From: CAWDPQ01 sp963804245
GTDB taxonomy: Bacteria > Acidobacteriota > Vicinamibacteria > Vicinamibacterales > 2-12-FULL-66-21
Assembly: GCA_963804245.1 (NCBI GenBank)
Contig: CAWDPQ010000007.1
Coordinates: forward strand, 186,001-250,000
Direction of reading: 5' to 3'
Length of the DNA stretch: 64,000 nt
Under the pieces are notes generated by a model. The model saw only the letters and a program-made list of their open reading frames with translations, was not told the DNA's origin and did no database searches. Positions 8,544 to 17,531 of this stretch are shown piece after piece (the stretch's first letter is position 1; each line of letters starts with the position of its first letter). The position numbers and the translations under genes were made by a program.

Positions 8544-9563
8544 CTATCGCCCACCAGCAAAGAACGACGGGATGGGCATGTCGCGCATGGTGTGAAGTCC
8601 GGGCGCGACTTCCAGAATCTTCGGCAGCGAGTTGACGACGATCGACGCTGTCGCGATGTCGCCGTGAACGCCGCCGGCAATCTTCGAGTGGATCGCCGGC
8701 GATCCCGTGATCTCCACTGAATCGTACGACTCGGGTGCACCGAGATAGGCCTCCATGTGCAGGGTGATGACCGGCTGGCCATCGCGGTAGCCGATGCCGT
8801 CCTGCACGATCCCGCACACGTAGCCGGGATCGACCGCGAGAAATTCGCTGGCCACGGTCATCGTGGCCATCTTTGGCTGAATCTCGTCGGTGATGCGATC
8901 CAGCTTCCAGCCCAGGGCATCGGCAATCATCGACACCGATTCGGTCAGGCCGACGTGGCGGACACTCCCGTCGTCGACCTTCTTCTGAAACTGATCGCGG
9001 GTCAACCCGGCGCCAATCTTCTGCTGGAACGGCAGGCGGCGGATTCGCGCATCCTGAATGCGATCGACGCGAATGGCCTCGACCCGTTCGCAGACACCGG
9101 TCAGCGTGATCGGCAAGGCGTCCATGACGAAGCCCGGATTGACGCCGGTCCCGAGAACCGCAACCTTCGATTTTTTCGCGAGCTTGTGCACGGCACGGGC
9201 ATAGCGAAGGTTCGCTTTCGATGGATACGACAACTCCTCGGTGGTCGAGACGATCGGCACCTTCAGCTTCAGGATTGTCTCGATCTGCGGCATCACGCCC
9301 TTCATCGACGAGCTCGTGCACAGCACGACAACGTCGGGCTTGCCCGCGCTGATTGTCTTCCTGGCGTTGGCGTTGACCTTCACTTTCAGCCGGCGATCGA
9401 GGCCGGCCACTTCTCCCAGGTCCTTTCCGACCTTGGCCGGATCGATGTCCACGGCGCCGACGATCTTGAAGCCCTTGCGCCCGGCGACCTGCCGGACGAC
9501 GGCGGTGCCGATCGGTCCGAGGCCAAAGTGCACGACTTTGATGGTGCCCGACTGTGATGCCAT
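8544..9563 (-). CDS. NAD(P)-dependent oxidoreductase, dihydrodipicolinate reductase / 2,4-diaminopentanoate dehydrogenase-like
   Basis: The 339-residue protein starts with a Rossmann fold of the DapB N-terminal type (IKVVHFGLGPIGTAVVRQV, then GAVDIDPAKVG near residue 40). It continues with the signature seen in 2,4-diaminopentanoate dehydrogenase and related amine dehydrogenases (STTEELSYPS, then GTGVNPGFVMDALP near 140-153). A true DapB is shorter (about 250-270 residues), so lysine synthesis is unlikely. Substrate is unknown, probably an amino or keto acid. GGGGGT lies about 9 nt before the ATG at 9563. The gene is alone, convergent with the sigma54 activator and divergent from the M1 peptidase. 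Confidence 0.75.
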   Translation of the reverse strand: MASQSGTIKVVHFGLGPIGTAVVRQVAGRKGFKIVGAVDIDPAKVGKDLGEVAGLDRRLKVKVNANARKTISAGKPDVVVLCTSSSMKGVMPQIETILKLKVPIVSTTEELSYPSKANLRYARAVHKLAKKSKVAVLGTGVNPGFVMDALPITLTGVCERVEAIRVDRIQDARIRRLPFQQKIGAGLTRDQFQKKVDDGSVRHVGLTESVSMIADALGWKLDRITDEIQPKMATMTVASEFLAVDPGYVCGIVQDGIGYRDGQPVITLHMEAYLGAPESYDSVEITGSPAIHSKIAGGVHGDIATASIVVNSLPKILEVAPGLHTMRDMPIPSFFAGGR

Positions 9564-9584
9564 TGCGCTGCGACCCCCAAAAAA

Positions 9585-9633
9585 GAAAGGACGAAGGAAG
9601 AAGGATGAAGGAAGAAGGTTGAAGGAATAAGGA
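9585..9633. repeat. Purine-rich GAAGGAAGAAGG tract
   Basis: An imperfect tandem of GAAGGAAGAAGGWT units makes one strand almost purely purine, between two divergent genes (start codons at 9563 and 9700). Such tracts are prone to slippage or triplex formation. No function is assigned. Confidence 0.5.
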
Positions 9634-9687
9634 CGACCAAGGTTCTGCCGATTATACCCAGCGGCGGGGCGCGCAACAGTTCTGGTG

Positions 9688-9693
9688 TAGGAT
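9688..9693 (+). promoter_or_regulatory. Probable -10 element of a leaderless M1 peptidase transcript
   Basis: TAGGAT ends 6 nt before the GTG start at 9700, so transcription would begin at or next to the start codon. No ribosome-binding site lies between. No clear -35 was found. Confidence 0.4.
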
Positions 9694-9699
9694 TGCCGC

Positions 9700-11733
9700 G
9701 TGCTCGCGCGGTGCGCAGCCCTCGTAGTGCTACTGGCGCTCAGTTCTGGCGGGTCTTCAGAGCAACAACTTCCAGCGGCGCCGGCGCCCTCCCCTTCCGT
9801 CGCCCAGCCGTCGCGATCTCCGCGGAATGCCAGCTATGTGATAAACGCGCGACTCGATCCGGCGAGCCGGACCTTGCGCGGTGAGGAGCTGCTCACCTGG
9901 CGCAACACGTCGACCGCCGCCGCCAAATCGCTGCAGTTTCACCTCTATTACAACGCCTGGCGCAACGGCCGATCCACCTGGATGCGCGAGCTGCAGTACG
10001 CGACGGGCATGAGGCCCGCCGGCCGCCGGCTGGAAACCGACTGGGGTTGGACCGACATCACCAGTCTGCGTGTGATTCGCTCCGGTCCTCCGGTTGACGC
10101 CACCAGCCGCATTCGCTTCATCGCGCCAGACGATGGGAACGCGGAGGATCGGACGGTTGCCGAGGTGCCGCTGGATAGGCCGGTGGGCCCGGGCGAAACG
10201 ATCAACGTGCGGATCACCTGGTCGTCTCGCGTGCCCCGCACCTTTGCCCGCACCGGCGTCGTTGGCGACCACTACTTCCTCGCCCAGTGGTTTCCCAAGA
10301 TCGGCGTGTTCGAAGACTCCGGCTGGAACTGCCACCAGTTCCACCTGTCGACGGAATTCTTCGCCGACTTCGGTAACTACGACGTGCGGCTGACGGTGCC
10401 TTCGGGGTGGGTGGTCGGCGCCACCGGGGTCGAGCGCAGCCGGCGCGAGGAGGGGGACGGCACGACCACGCACCAGTACTATCAGGAAGACGTCCACGAT
10501 TTTGCCTGGACGACAAGTCCTCACTATCGCGAGCGCACCGCCCAGTTCGAACATGCGACGCTGCCGGCCGTGCGCATGCGCTTGTTGCTGCAGCCCGAGC
10601 ACGAGGCCCAGGCCGATCGGCACTTCGCCGCCACGCGCGCTGTCCTCAAGTACTACGGTGAGTGGTTCGGCGCCTACCCCTACGGTCACATCACCATTGT
10701 CGATCCGGCCTGGCAGAGCGACGCCGGCGGCATGGAATATCCAACCTTGTTCACGGCAGGCACACGCTGGCTGGCCCCGCGCGGGGCGACGCAGCCGGAG
10801 GGCGTCACGATTCACGAGGCGGGCCACCAGTTCTGGTACGGCGTTGTCGCGACCAATGAATTCGAGCACGCGTGGATGGACGAAGGACTCAATACGTTCG
10901 CGACGGCGCGGACGATCGCAGAGGTCTTCGAGCCCAACTACCTGGTCAAACGCTATTTCGGCGGTTTCCTTCCCTGGACCTTCCGGGACGTGCCGTTGTC
11001 GCGCGCCGTCGACGGTAATCTGCTCACGGGCTATCGCGCCGCCGCAAACAATGAGACCCAGGCCACGCCGAGCTGGCAGTACTGGCCCGGGACCGCCGGC
11101 GCCATTACCTACGACAAGACTGCCGTCTGGCTGCATACGCTCGAGCGAATGCTCGGGTGGCAGACGCTGCAGCGCATTCTGTCGACCTACTATTCGCGCT
11201 GGGCGTTCAAGCATCCGAAGCCGGACGACTTCTTCGCCATCGTTAATGAAGTCAGCGGTCAGGACCTGACGTGGTTCGTCGACCAGGTGTACCGCAGCTC
11301 GGCGACGTTCGACTACGGCATCGACTCGCTGCGGAGCGCTCCGGCGACAGACCGCGGATTTTTCGGCGACAGCCAGCAGCAGACGTTCAAGAGCGGTGAT
11401 GAGGCGGCGGCCGATCGCTATCGGACGACCGTGGTCGTACGCCGCCACCGCGAAGGTATCTTCCCGGTCGACGTGCGGGTCGTCTTCGAGAACGGGCAGG
11501 AGATGCGATGGCGCTGGAACGGGCGCGATCGGTGGAAGGCTTTCGAGCTGGTGCAGGCCTCACGCGCGCGGTTCGCTGAAGTCGATCCGGATCGCGTGCT
11601 GCTGCTCGACGCCAACCTCACCAACAATTCCATGACGCTTGCGCCGAAAGCCGCGCCGGCGGCGCGCAAGTGGTCGCTCGCCTGGCTGATTTGGCTGCAG
11701 GATCACCTGTTGACCTACGGGGTTTTCATCTGA
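9700..11733 (+). CDS. Secreted M1-family zinc aminopeptidase
   Basis: The 677-residue protein starts at GTG with a signal peptide (LARCAALVVLLALSSGG). The gluzincin motif is complete: HEAGH at 372-376 and the third zinc ligand Glu395 in WMDEG, exactly the HEXXH-X18-E spacing of family M1. A beta-sandwich N-terminal domain precedes it, and MEYPTLF gives a GXMEN-like substrate region in altered form (GGMEYP). It probably trims peptides outside the cytoplasm. It is the first gene of an operon running to nadE: the membrane-protein gene starts 2 nt after its stop. The predicted -10 is so close to the start codon that the mRNA may be leaderless. Confidence 0.9.
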   Translation: MLARCAALVVLLALSSGGSSEQQLPAAPAPSPSVAQPSRSPRNASYVINARLDPASRTLRGEELLTWRNTSTAAAKSLQFHLYYNAWRNGRSTWMRELQYATGMRPAGRRLETDWGWTDITSLRVIRSGPPVDATSRIRFIAPDDGNAEDRTVAEVPLDRPVGPGETINVRITWSSRVPRTFARTGVVGDHYFLAQWFPKIGVFEDSGWNCHQFHLSTEFFADFGNYDVRLTVPSGWVVGATGVERSRREEGDGTTTHQYYQEDVHDFAWTTSPHYRERTAQFEHATLPAVRMRLLLQPEHEAQADRHFAATRAVLKYYGEWFGAYPYGHITIVDPAWQSDAGGMEYPTLFTAGTRWLAPRGATQPEGVTIHEAGHQFWYGVVATNEFEHAWMDEGLNTFATARTIAEVFEPNYLVKRYFGGFLPWTFRDVPLSRAVDGNLLTGYRAAANNETQATPSWQYWPGTAGAITYDKTAVWLHTLERMLGWQTLQRILSTYYSRWAFKHPKPDDFFAIVNEVSGQDLTWFVDQVYRSSATFDYGIDSLRSAPATDRGFFGDSQQQTFKSGDEAAADRYRTTVVVRRHREGIFPVDVRVVFENGQEMRWRWNGRDRWKAFELVQASRARFAEVDPDRVLLLDANLTNNSMTLAPKAAPAARKWSLAWLIWLQDHLLTYGVFI

Positions 11734-11735
11734 GG

Positions 11736-12773
11736 ATGACCACGACTTCCGCCTTTCGTGAGGGTTTCCGTCGTGTGAACCGCGCGCCCTCCGTCGTCAT
11801 GGGAATGTTCCTCGTGACACTGATGGTGGCGCTGCCGCTGTCGCTGGCCCTGCGCGGGATGATCGAAGCGCAGCTCGGTACCAGCCTGGTCGCCGACTCG
11901 GTGGCTTCCGGAGTCAACTACGACTGGTGGCAGGAGTTCTCGGCGCAGGCGGCGGGGCTGGGGAAAACGTTCGGCCCTTCGCTCATCGGGTTCGGCGCCG
12001 TACTCCAGAACCTGTCCGGGTTGCTCGACAACGTCCCACTCGCGAGCACCATCGCCGGCGCCACGGTGGCGTGGCTCGTCATCTGGTCGTTCCTGAGCGG
12101 CGGCGTCCTGGATCGCTTCGCGCGCGATCGCCCCACGCGCACGGCAGGTTTTTTTGCCGCGTGCGGCACGCATTTCTGGCGCTTCTTCCGCCTCGGCGTA
12201 ATCGGCTGGTTCGTTTACGCGTTCTTGTTCGGTGAGCTCCACGACTGGATCTTCGATGAGCTCTACCCGTGGCTGGTTCGCGATCTCACGGTCGAGCGCG
12301 AAGCCTTTGCCCTCCGCCTGGGTGGCTACCTGGTGTTCGGCGCGGTGCTGCTCGCCTGCGTCATGGTCTTCGACTTCGCCCGAGTGAGGATTGTCGTCGA
12401 AGACCGGCGCAGCGCCCTTGGCGCTCTCCTGGCCTCCGTCCGGTTCATCCGGCGGAATTTCGGGCGCGTTCTGCTCCTGTATGTGCTCAACGGTGCCGCC
12501 TTCCTGCTCGTCCTTGCCCTCTACGCCGTCGCCTCTCCCGGTGCGCCTCGATCAGGATTGCACATGATGGCAGTGCTTTTCCTCGGCGAGCTCTACATCC
12601 TGGCACGTCATTATCTGAAACTTGGTTTTTACGCGGCAGAAACGGCACTTTTTCAATCGGCCCTGGCACACGCGCGATACACTGCCTCACCCGTGGTGGT
12701 GTGGCCCGATTCACCGGCCGTAGAGGCCATCGTCAATGCTGACCCGGTGTCCACGCCCGGAGCAGCCGAGTGA
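11736..12773 (+). CDS. Integral membrane protein of unknown function
   Basis: The 345-residue protein has about six hydrophobic segments, including VVMGMFLVTLMVALPLSLAL near the N-terminus, LACVMVFDFARVRIVV in the middle and AAFLLVLALYAV near the C-terminus. I recognise no catalytic motif. A longer frame opens at 11670, inside the M1 gene, but the ATG at 11736 in TGAGGATG just after the preceding stop is the natural start. It is translationally close to the M1 aminopeptidase and overlaps the response-regulator start by 1 bp (TGATG). It may help the exported peptidase, but that is only an inference from position. Confidence 0.75.
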   Translation: MTTTSAFREGFRRVNRAPSVVMGMFLVTLMVALPLSLALRGMIEAQLGTSLVADSVASGVNYDWWQEFSAQAAGLGKTFGPSLIGFGAVLQNLSGLLDNVPLASTIAGATVAWLVIWSFLSGGVLDRFARDRPTRTAGFFAACGTHFWRFFRLGVIGWFVYAFLFGELHDWIFDELYPWLVRDLTVEREAFALRLGGYLVFGAVLLACVMVFDFARVRIVVEDRRSALGALLASVRFIRRNFGRVLLLYVLNGAAFLLVLALYAVASPGAPRSGLHMMAVLFLGELYILARHYLKLGFYAAETALFQSALAHARYTASPVVVWPDSPAVEAIVNADPVSTPGAAE

Positions 12774-13819
12774 TGCGCGCGTCGATGACCCAACGCAGCT
12801 TCAAGCACGCCCGCATCCTCATCATCGACGATGAGCCCGGGAACGTGGAGGTGTTGAGTCGCGTGCTGCGGAACGCCGGCTTCCACAAGCTCGACAGCAC
12901 CAACGATCCCCGCGAAGCGGCTTCGTTGTACGTGCACACCCGTCCGGATCTCGTCCTGCTCGATCTTCACATGCCGCACATGGACGGCCTGGAAGTGATG
13001 GATCGGCTCAACCAGATCATCGAGGCCAGCTATCTGCCGATCGTGATGCTGACCGGCGACTTGACGCCGGAGGCGCGACGGGAGGCGTTGTCACGCGGGG
13101 CCAAGGACTTCGTCAACAAACCCTTCAATCCCGACGAAGTGCTGCTGCGCATTCGCACGCTGCTCGAAACGCGGTTTCTCTATCTGCAGATTCAAAGTCA
13201 GAACCAGATGCTCGAAGCGAAGGTGCGCGACCGCACGCGCGAGCTGGAGGCGGCGCAGATCGAGATCATCGAGCGGCTGGCGAAGGCGGCCGAGTTCCGT
13301 GACGACACCACGGGTCAGCACACCGAGCGGGTTGGCGAAATGGCGGCGCTCCTGGCCCGGGAGCTGGGGTTGTCGGATGCACAAGTGTCGCTCATTCGCC
13401 GTGCGGCGCCGCTTCACGACGTCGGCAAGATCGGAATTCCCGACTCCATCCTCCTCAAGCTCGGCAAGTTGACGGCGGCGGAATTCGAGCTGGTGAAGAC
13501 GCACACCTCAATCGGCGCCCGGATTCTCTCCGGCAGCCGATTCGCGCTGCTGCGCCTGGCGGAGGAAATCGCGTTCAGCCATCACGAACGGTGGGACGGT
13601 TCCGGCTACGCCGGCCTGGCCGGAAATCAGATTCCTCTTGCCGGACGCATCGTCGGCGTTGCCGACGTGTTCGACGCGCTCACGCAAAAGCGGCCGTACA
13701 AGCCGGCATGGCCCGTCGAAGAAGCGATCGCCGAGATCGAGCGCCAACGCGGCCTGCAATTCGATCCGAGCATCGTCGACGCCTTCCTGCGGGTCGTACA
13801 GCAACAGCTCGCCTCGTGA
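12773..13819 (+). CDS. Two-component response regulator with HD-GYP-type output (RpfG-like)
   Basis: An N-terminal receiver domain (residues about 10-130) has acidic DDE near the start, phospho-acceptor Asp64 in LLDLHMP and a Lys in NKPFNPDE. A coiled linker leads to an HD-GYP domain with His215-Asp216 (LHDVGK) and HHERWDGSGY. The GYP signature is altered to GYA (278-280), so cyclic di-GMP hydrolysis or GGDEF-partner binding may be changed. The start ATG at 12773 forms TGATG with the upstream stop; an internal ATG at 12785 is also possible. No histidine kinase gene is adjacent. It lies in an operon between a membrane protein and nadE. Confidence 0.9.
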   Translation: MRASMTQRSFKHARILIIDDEPGNVEVLSRVLRNAGFHKLDSTNDPREAASLYVHTRPDLVLLDLHMPHMDGLEVMDRLNQIIEASYLPIVMLTGDLTPEARREALSRGAKDFVNKPFNPDEVLLRIRTLLETRFLYLQIQSQNQMLEAKVRDRTRELEAAQIEIIERLAKAAEFRDDTTGQHTERVGEMAALLARELGLSDAQVSLIRRAAPLHDVGKIGIPDSILLKLGKLTAAEFELVKTHTSIGARILSGSRFALLRLAEEIAFSHHERWDGSGYAGLAGNQIPLAGRIVGVADVFDALTQKRPYKPAWPVEEAIAEIERQRGLQFDPSIVDAFLRVVQQQLAS

Positions 13820-13841
13820 CCCACCGATAGGTTCGGCAGAC

Positions 13842-14636
13842 ATGCAGCGAGCCACAGAGTTATCGGACTGGATAAGAGAACAGGTCAACGCTTCGGGCGC
13901 GCGCGGCATCGTCGTCGGGCTGAGCGGTGGAGTCGATTCGGCGGTGGTGCTGCGGCTGTCGCAGATCGCCATGGAAGATCAGGTGGTTGGCGTCCTGATG
14001 CCCTGCCACAGCGACGCGGGCGACGAGGTGGACGCCAAGATGCTGGCGGATCATTTCAAGGTCGCCACGATTCGCGTGGACCTGGCGCCAGCCTACGATC
14101 GGCTCGTCTCCGACCTGAAGTCCGCTGTTGGCCGGTTGCCGGAAGCCATTGCCCAGCCGTCCACGGCCGGGAGCACCGACCTCAGGGCGCGGATTCCACT
14201 GGCCAACATCAAACCGCGTCTCCGGATGTCCGTGCTCTATTACATCGCCAACTCGTTGAACTACCTGGTGGCCGGCACCGGCAATCGGTCGGAACTGCTC
14301 ATTGGCTACTTCACGAAATACGGCGACGGCGGGGTCGACATCCTGCCGCTCGGCAACCTGCTGAAGAGCGACGTGCAGACACTGGCGAGAACGCTCGAGG
14401 TGCCGTCAGCGATCATCGACAAGCCGCCAAGCGCCGGTCTCTGGCCGGGTCAGACGGATGAAGCAGAGATGGGTTTCAGCTATGCCGACCTGGAGAGCTA
14501 TCTGACCGATGGTCCGCAGGCTGTCTCGCCAGCGCTGGCCATGCGTGTCGAGCGTCTCGTGCGGGTCAGCGAACACAAACGCATCCTCGCCCCCACGCCG
14601 CCAACTGGGAGCGAACGGCCGCCGGAGCCAGACTAG
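13842..14636 (+). CDS. nadE: NAD+ synthase, ammonia-type
   Basis: The 264-residue enzyme shows the PP-loop motif SGGVDSAV (28-35) that binds ATP, RIPLANIKPRLRM, and the substrate region GTGNRSELLIGYFTKYGDG, followed by DILPLGNLLKSDV. These are hallmarks of NH3-dependent NAD synthetase, which amidates nicotinic acid adenine dinucleotide. No glutaminase domain is fused, so ammonia must come from solution or a partner. The ATG at 13842 is chosen over an upstream opening inside the preceding gene. It is 22 nt after the HD-GYP regulator and overlaps the convergent transporter gene end by 4 bp. Confidence 0.93.
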   Translation: MQRATELSDWIREQVNASGARGIVVGLSGGVDSAVVLRLSQIAMEDQVVGVLMPCHSDAGDEVDAKMLADHFKVATIRVDLAPAYDRLVSDLKSAVGRLPEAIAQPSTAGSTDLRARIPLANIKPRLRMSVLYYIANSLNYLVAGTGNRSELLIGYFTKYGDGGVDILPLGNLLKSDVQTLARTLEVPSAIIDKPPSAGLWPGQTDEAEMGFSYADLESYLTDGPQAVSPALAMRVERLVRVSEHKRILAPTPPTGSERPPEPD

Positions 14637-17458
14637 CCGGCACCGACACCCAGGTTCATGTCGGACGGCACCGGCTCCTGCGGCTGAATGCCACGTCGCT
14701 GACCTGCCAGCCGCGCGCGCGACGAGCGCGCCGCCTCTTTCAAGACGGTGTCGGCCGACGCCTCGAATTTGACCAAGGCAGATTCGAATCCGCGCAGCCG
14801 GAGCGCGCCAATGGCGTAGATTCCACAGGATCGCAGCCAGACGTCTTCGCTCTCCAGCATGGTCGCGATCGCTTGTTCGGGCGTCTCGAGCGGCGCGCCG
14901 ACGAAGCGGTCGGCCAACGCCACGCGCTCTTCGGTGGTGACCGTCGAATCGAGAAGCGGAACCAGTATCTGCCGCAGCTCCGGCTTCAACGTACTGTCGA
15001 GGAACTCGAGCGCGTTGGCTCTGACGATCGGATTCGATGAGCGGACGCCGACATAGGCATCGTGCAGGCCCGCCGCCGGGAAGATGAGAGCCATGAGCCG
15101 GAATATCCGCTCGAGCTCCTGTTCCATGGCGTGGCGCATCGCCTCGAGCACCGAATCGTCCTCCTTCAGACGGGCGCGAAGCGGCCCCATGACCTGGTAC
15201 GAGCGGTAATGGCCGGCAATCTCCGCTGCCAGCAGGACCTCGATCACCCCCGACTCGACCCGCACGTCGGGGTGCAACACCCTCAATTTGTTGAGCGAAG
15301 CAATTACGCGATGGCGCAGGGTTCCGTCGGCCTGCAACAGCCCATCGACGAGCACCTCTTCCGCCTCTGGCGATCCGATTCGAAGGAGTACCGACGGGAT
15401 CTCGCGACGGGTGTCGATTGGCACCTCAGCGGAGGCGAGCGCCTCGGCGAGCTCCGGCACGATGGCGTTACCGAGGCGGGCGAGTGCGCCGGCGGCATCG
15501 TCGGCAACCTCCGATCGGCCAAGGGCGACGAGCAGCGACGGAAAGAGCTCTTCGCGCGCCGCGGCGCGCGCCGATCGGATCGCCTGACGCGCCACGTCCG
15601 GGTCTTCGTCCTCGACCAGCCGTCCGAGCAGGTCCAACATGTCTTCGGGTACGGTGCCGAGGAGGCGGGCGGCCTCGGTGCGGTCGCGTTCCCCGTCGGC
15701 GCCGTGATTTCCGACCATCGCATCGAGCATCAGCCGGGCCGCCTCGAGGTTCTGCGCCGGCCCCGGGGCTGCGAGGAAGGCGACCGTACCGGCGCGGATG
15801 GAGAATCCTTCGACTTCGCCCAGTTTCTCGATCTGGCGGAGTGGGTCGAGCCCGACTTCCCGGGAGAGATAGAGCAACGCCTCGGTGCGGACGCCGATGT
15901 CCGGATCGCGCAGCATCATGGCCGCCTGGTCCGCAATCTCCTTGTCACCGCCGGCGCTGAGCAGCGCGAGTGCGCGCCGTCGGATCTCGCCGTCCGGATG
16001 GGTGAGAAGAGCCCGCAGTGCGGGATGCCAGGTTCTGCTCTGCTGCCCTTCGATCAGCGCCAGCGCATAGCGCACCTCCGTGGGATCGGTGGCGCCGAGC
16101 TTGCCCTTGAGCACAGCGGCGGCGGAAAGATCGACGCCGCCGGAAGGCAGACGCTCGCTGTCGATGCGGTGTTGATGGATGCTCTCGTGAATCGTGCGAA
16201 CGTAGCCGGCGCGAAGCCGCCAGGCGATGGCAATCCAGGTGCCGAGCAGACAGGCGTTGAGGGCGGCGATGCCGCGGAGGTCGAGACCGAGGCCGGGCAA
16301 GACGAAGAATCCCAGCGTCGCCAGCCCCAGGCAGACAGCACCAAGAGCATCGGCGATGCCGCTCAGGACGATCTCAATGGCATTCTTCACACGGCCGCGG
16401 TCGGCGGCGGCAATCGGCAGATACAGGAGCTCGTGCGTGGCCTTGTCCACCGAGAATCGCAGCCCCTGGTCGAACGCATTGGTCACGAGCACCGACCAGA
16501 AGGCCGGAAAGAGGAGAATCAGCGCGTTGCCGCCGGCGAGGGCGTAGGGCAGAACGAGCAGGGTCACGCCAACGCCGAAGTTGCGCAGGAGACGGCCGGT
16601 GGCAAAGAGTTGAACCAGAAAACTGAAGATCCCGAGCGCGACGTTGAAGGTGCCGAAGAACTCGGTGAGGTCATCGGCGCTGCCGCCGAACCGCCGATCG
16701 GCCATCAGACTGAGCTGGAACGCGGTCCATTGGGTCGCGATGGTCATGAGGAAGACGACCGCGGCAATCTGACGAAGATATGGCGTAGCGGCGATTTCAC
16801 GCCACGTGTCGCGAACCTTGGCCGATTGGACCTGCCGCGTGCGCTCGACACGGCCGCGAATCCTGCGGACGCTGACGAGGCTCACCAGGACGGCGGCGAT
16901 CATGATGAGGAAGGCCAGAACGAGCAGCAGGTTGACCGCGCCGCCGACGGGACCCACGAGAAACCGCGCCAACATCCCGCCCGCGATCGCGCCGAGCGAG
17001 GCGCCCGAGCCGATCAGGCCAAACAGCCGTTTGGCCTGGCGCGTGTCGAACAACGCATTCGTCAGGCTCCACGCCTGGACGGGCGCGATAATGCCGAAGC
17101 AGTTGACCCAGACATACAGGATGCCCGGCAGCAGCCAGAACCGATGAAATCGGAAGCCGTACCAGAAAAGGAGTACGTTGGTGCTGAAAAACAGCAGCGT
17201 GGCAATGGCCACGACCCGGGAGCCGAAGCGGGCGGCAATCCTGGAGTAGATCGGCACGAAGACCGCCAGGACGGCCGGTACGGCGGCATAGACGTAGACC
17301 AGGGCGTAAGGACCGTACTGTTTCAGGAAGAGCGCGTTTCGAATCGGCTTGGCGAGGAGGAAGGCGCAAACGACCAACGCGATGTAGACGAAGGTCAGCG
17401 CGACGGGCAGACCTTCTCCGGCCTTGACGTCGAAGACCCGCCGAGCCCAGAGGAGCAT
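14633..17458 (-). CDS. Npt1/Npt2-type (ATP:ADP antiporter-like) MFS transporter with HEAT-repeat tail
   Basis: The 941-residue protein begins with about 400 residues of transmembrane helices in the Npt/AAA family pattern: FLLAKPIRNALFLKQYGPY, YVWVNCFGIIAPVQAWSLTN, and TRQAKRLFGLIGSGASLG. The C-terminal half is soluble and made of HEAT-like helical repeats (for example REVGLDPLRQIEKLG, DALASAEVPIDTRREIPSVL-type units). Classical members swap ATP for ADP in intracellular parasites; free-living relatives have unknown substrates. It is divergent from a paralogue at 17532. TAAACT lies 10 nt before its ATG, another very short leader. Confidence 0.82.
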   Translation of the reverse strand: MLLWARRVFDVKAGEGLPVALTFVYIALVVCAFLLAKPIRNALFLKQYGPYALVYVYAAVPAVLAVFVPIYSRIAARFGSRVVAIATLLFFSTNVLLFWYGFRFHRFWLLPGILYVWVNCFGIIAPVQAWSLTNALFDTRQAKRLFGLIGSGASLGAIAGGMLARFLVGPVGGAVNLLLVLAFLIMIAAVLVSLVSVRRIRGRVERTRQVQSAKVRDTWREIAATPYLRQIAAVVFLMTIATQWTAFQLSLMADRRFGGSADDLTEFFGTFNVALGIFSFLVQLFATGRLLRNFGVGVTLLVLPYALAGGNALILLFPAFWSVLVTNAFDQGLRFSVDKATHELLYLPIAAADRGRVKNAIEIVLSGIADALGAVCLGLATLGFFVLPGLGLDLRGIAALNACLLGTWIAIAWRLRAGYVRTIHESIHQHRIDSERLPSGGVDLSAAAVLKGKLGATDPTEVRYALALIEGQQSRTWHPALRALLTHPDGEIRRRALALLSAGGDKEIADQAAMMLRDPDIGVRTEALLYLSREVGLDPLRQIEKLGEVEGFSIRAGTVAFLAAPGPAQNLEAARLMLDAMVGNHGADGERDRTEAARLLGTVPEDMLDLLGRLVEDEDPDVARQAIRSARAAAREELFPSLLVALGRSEVADDAAGALARLGNAIVPELAEALASAEVPIDTRREIPSVLLRIGSPEAEEVLVDGLLQADGTLRHRVIASLNKLRVLHPDVRVESGVIEVLLAAEIAGHYRSYQVMGPLRARLKEDDSVLEAMRHAMEQELERIFRLMALIFPAAGLHDAYVGVRSSNPIVRANALEFLDSTLKPELRQILVPLLDSTVTTEERVALADRFVGAPLETPEQAIATMLESEDVWLRSCGIYAIGALRLRGFESALVKFEASADTVLKEAARSSRARLAGQRRGIQPQEPVPSDMNLGVGAG

Positions 17459-17531
17459 GGAGTGCCGCAGTTTACTTCAGTTCATTCATCGCTTAGATTG
17501 ACCGGACCGATTACTTCTCATTGAGGTCTCC

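Noticed and set aside
15062..17524. An 820-residue plus-strand frame opposite the Npt-like transporter
   Set aside because: Its composition (Gly, Glu, Asp, Gln, Arg runs) is that of antisense reading in high-GC DNA, and the opposite strand has clear transporter motifs.
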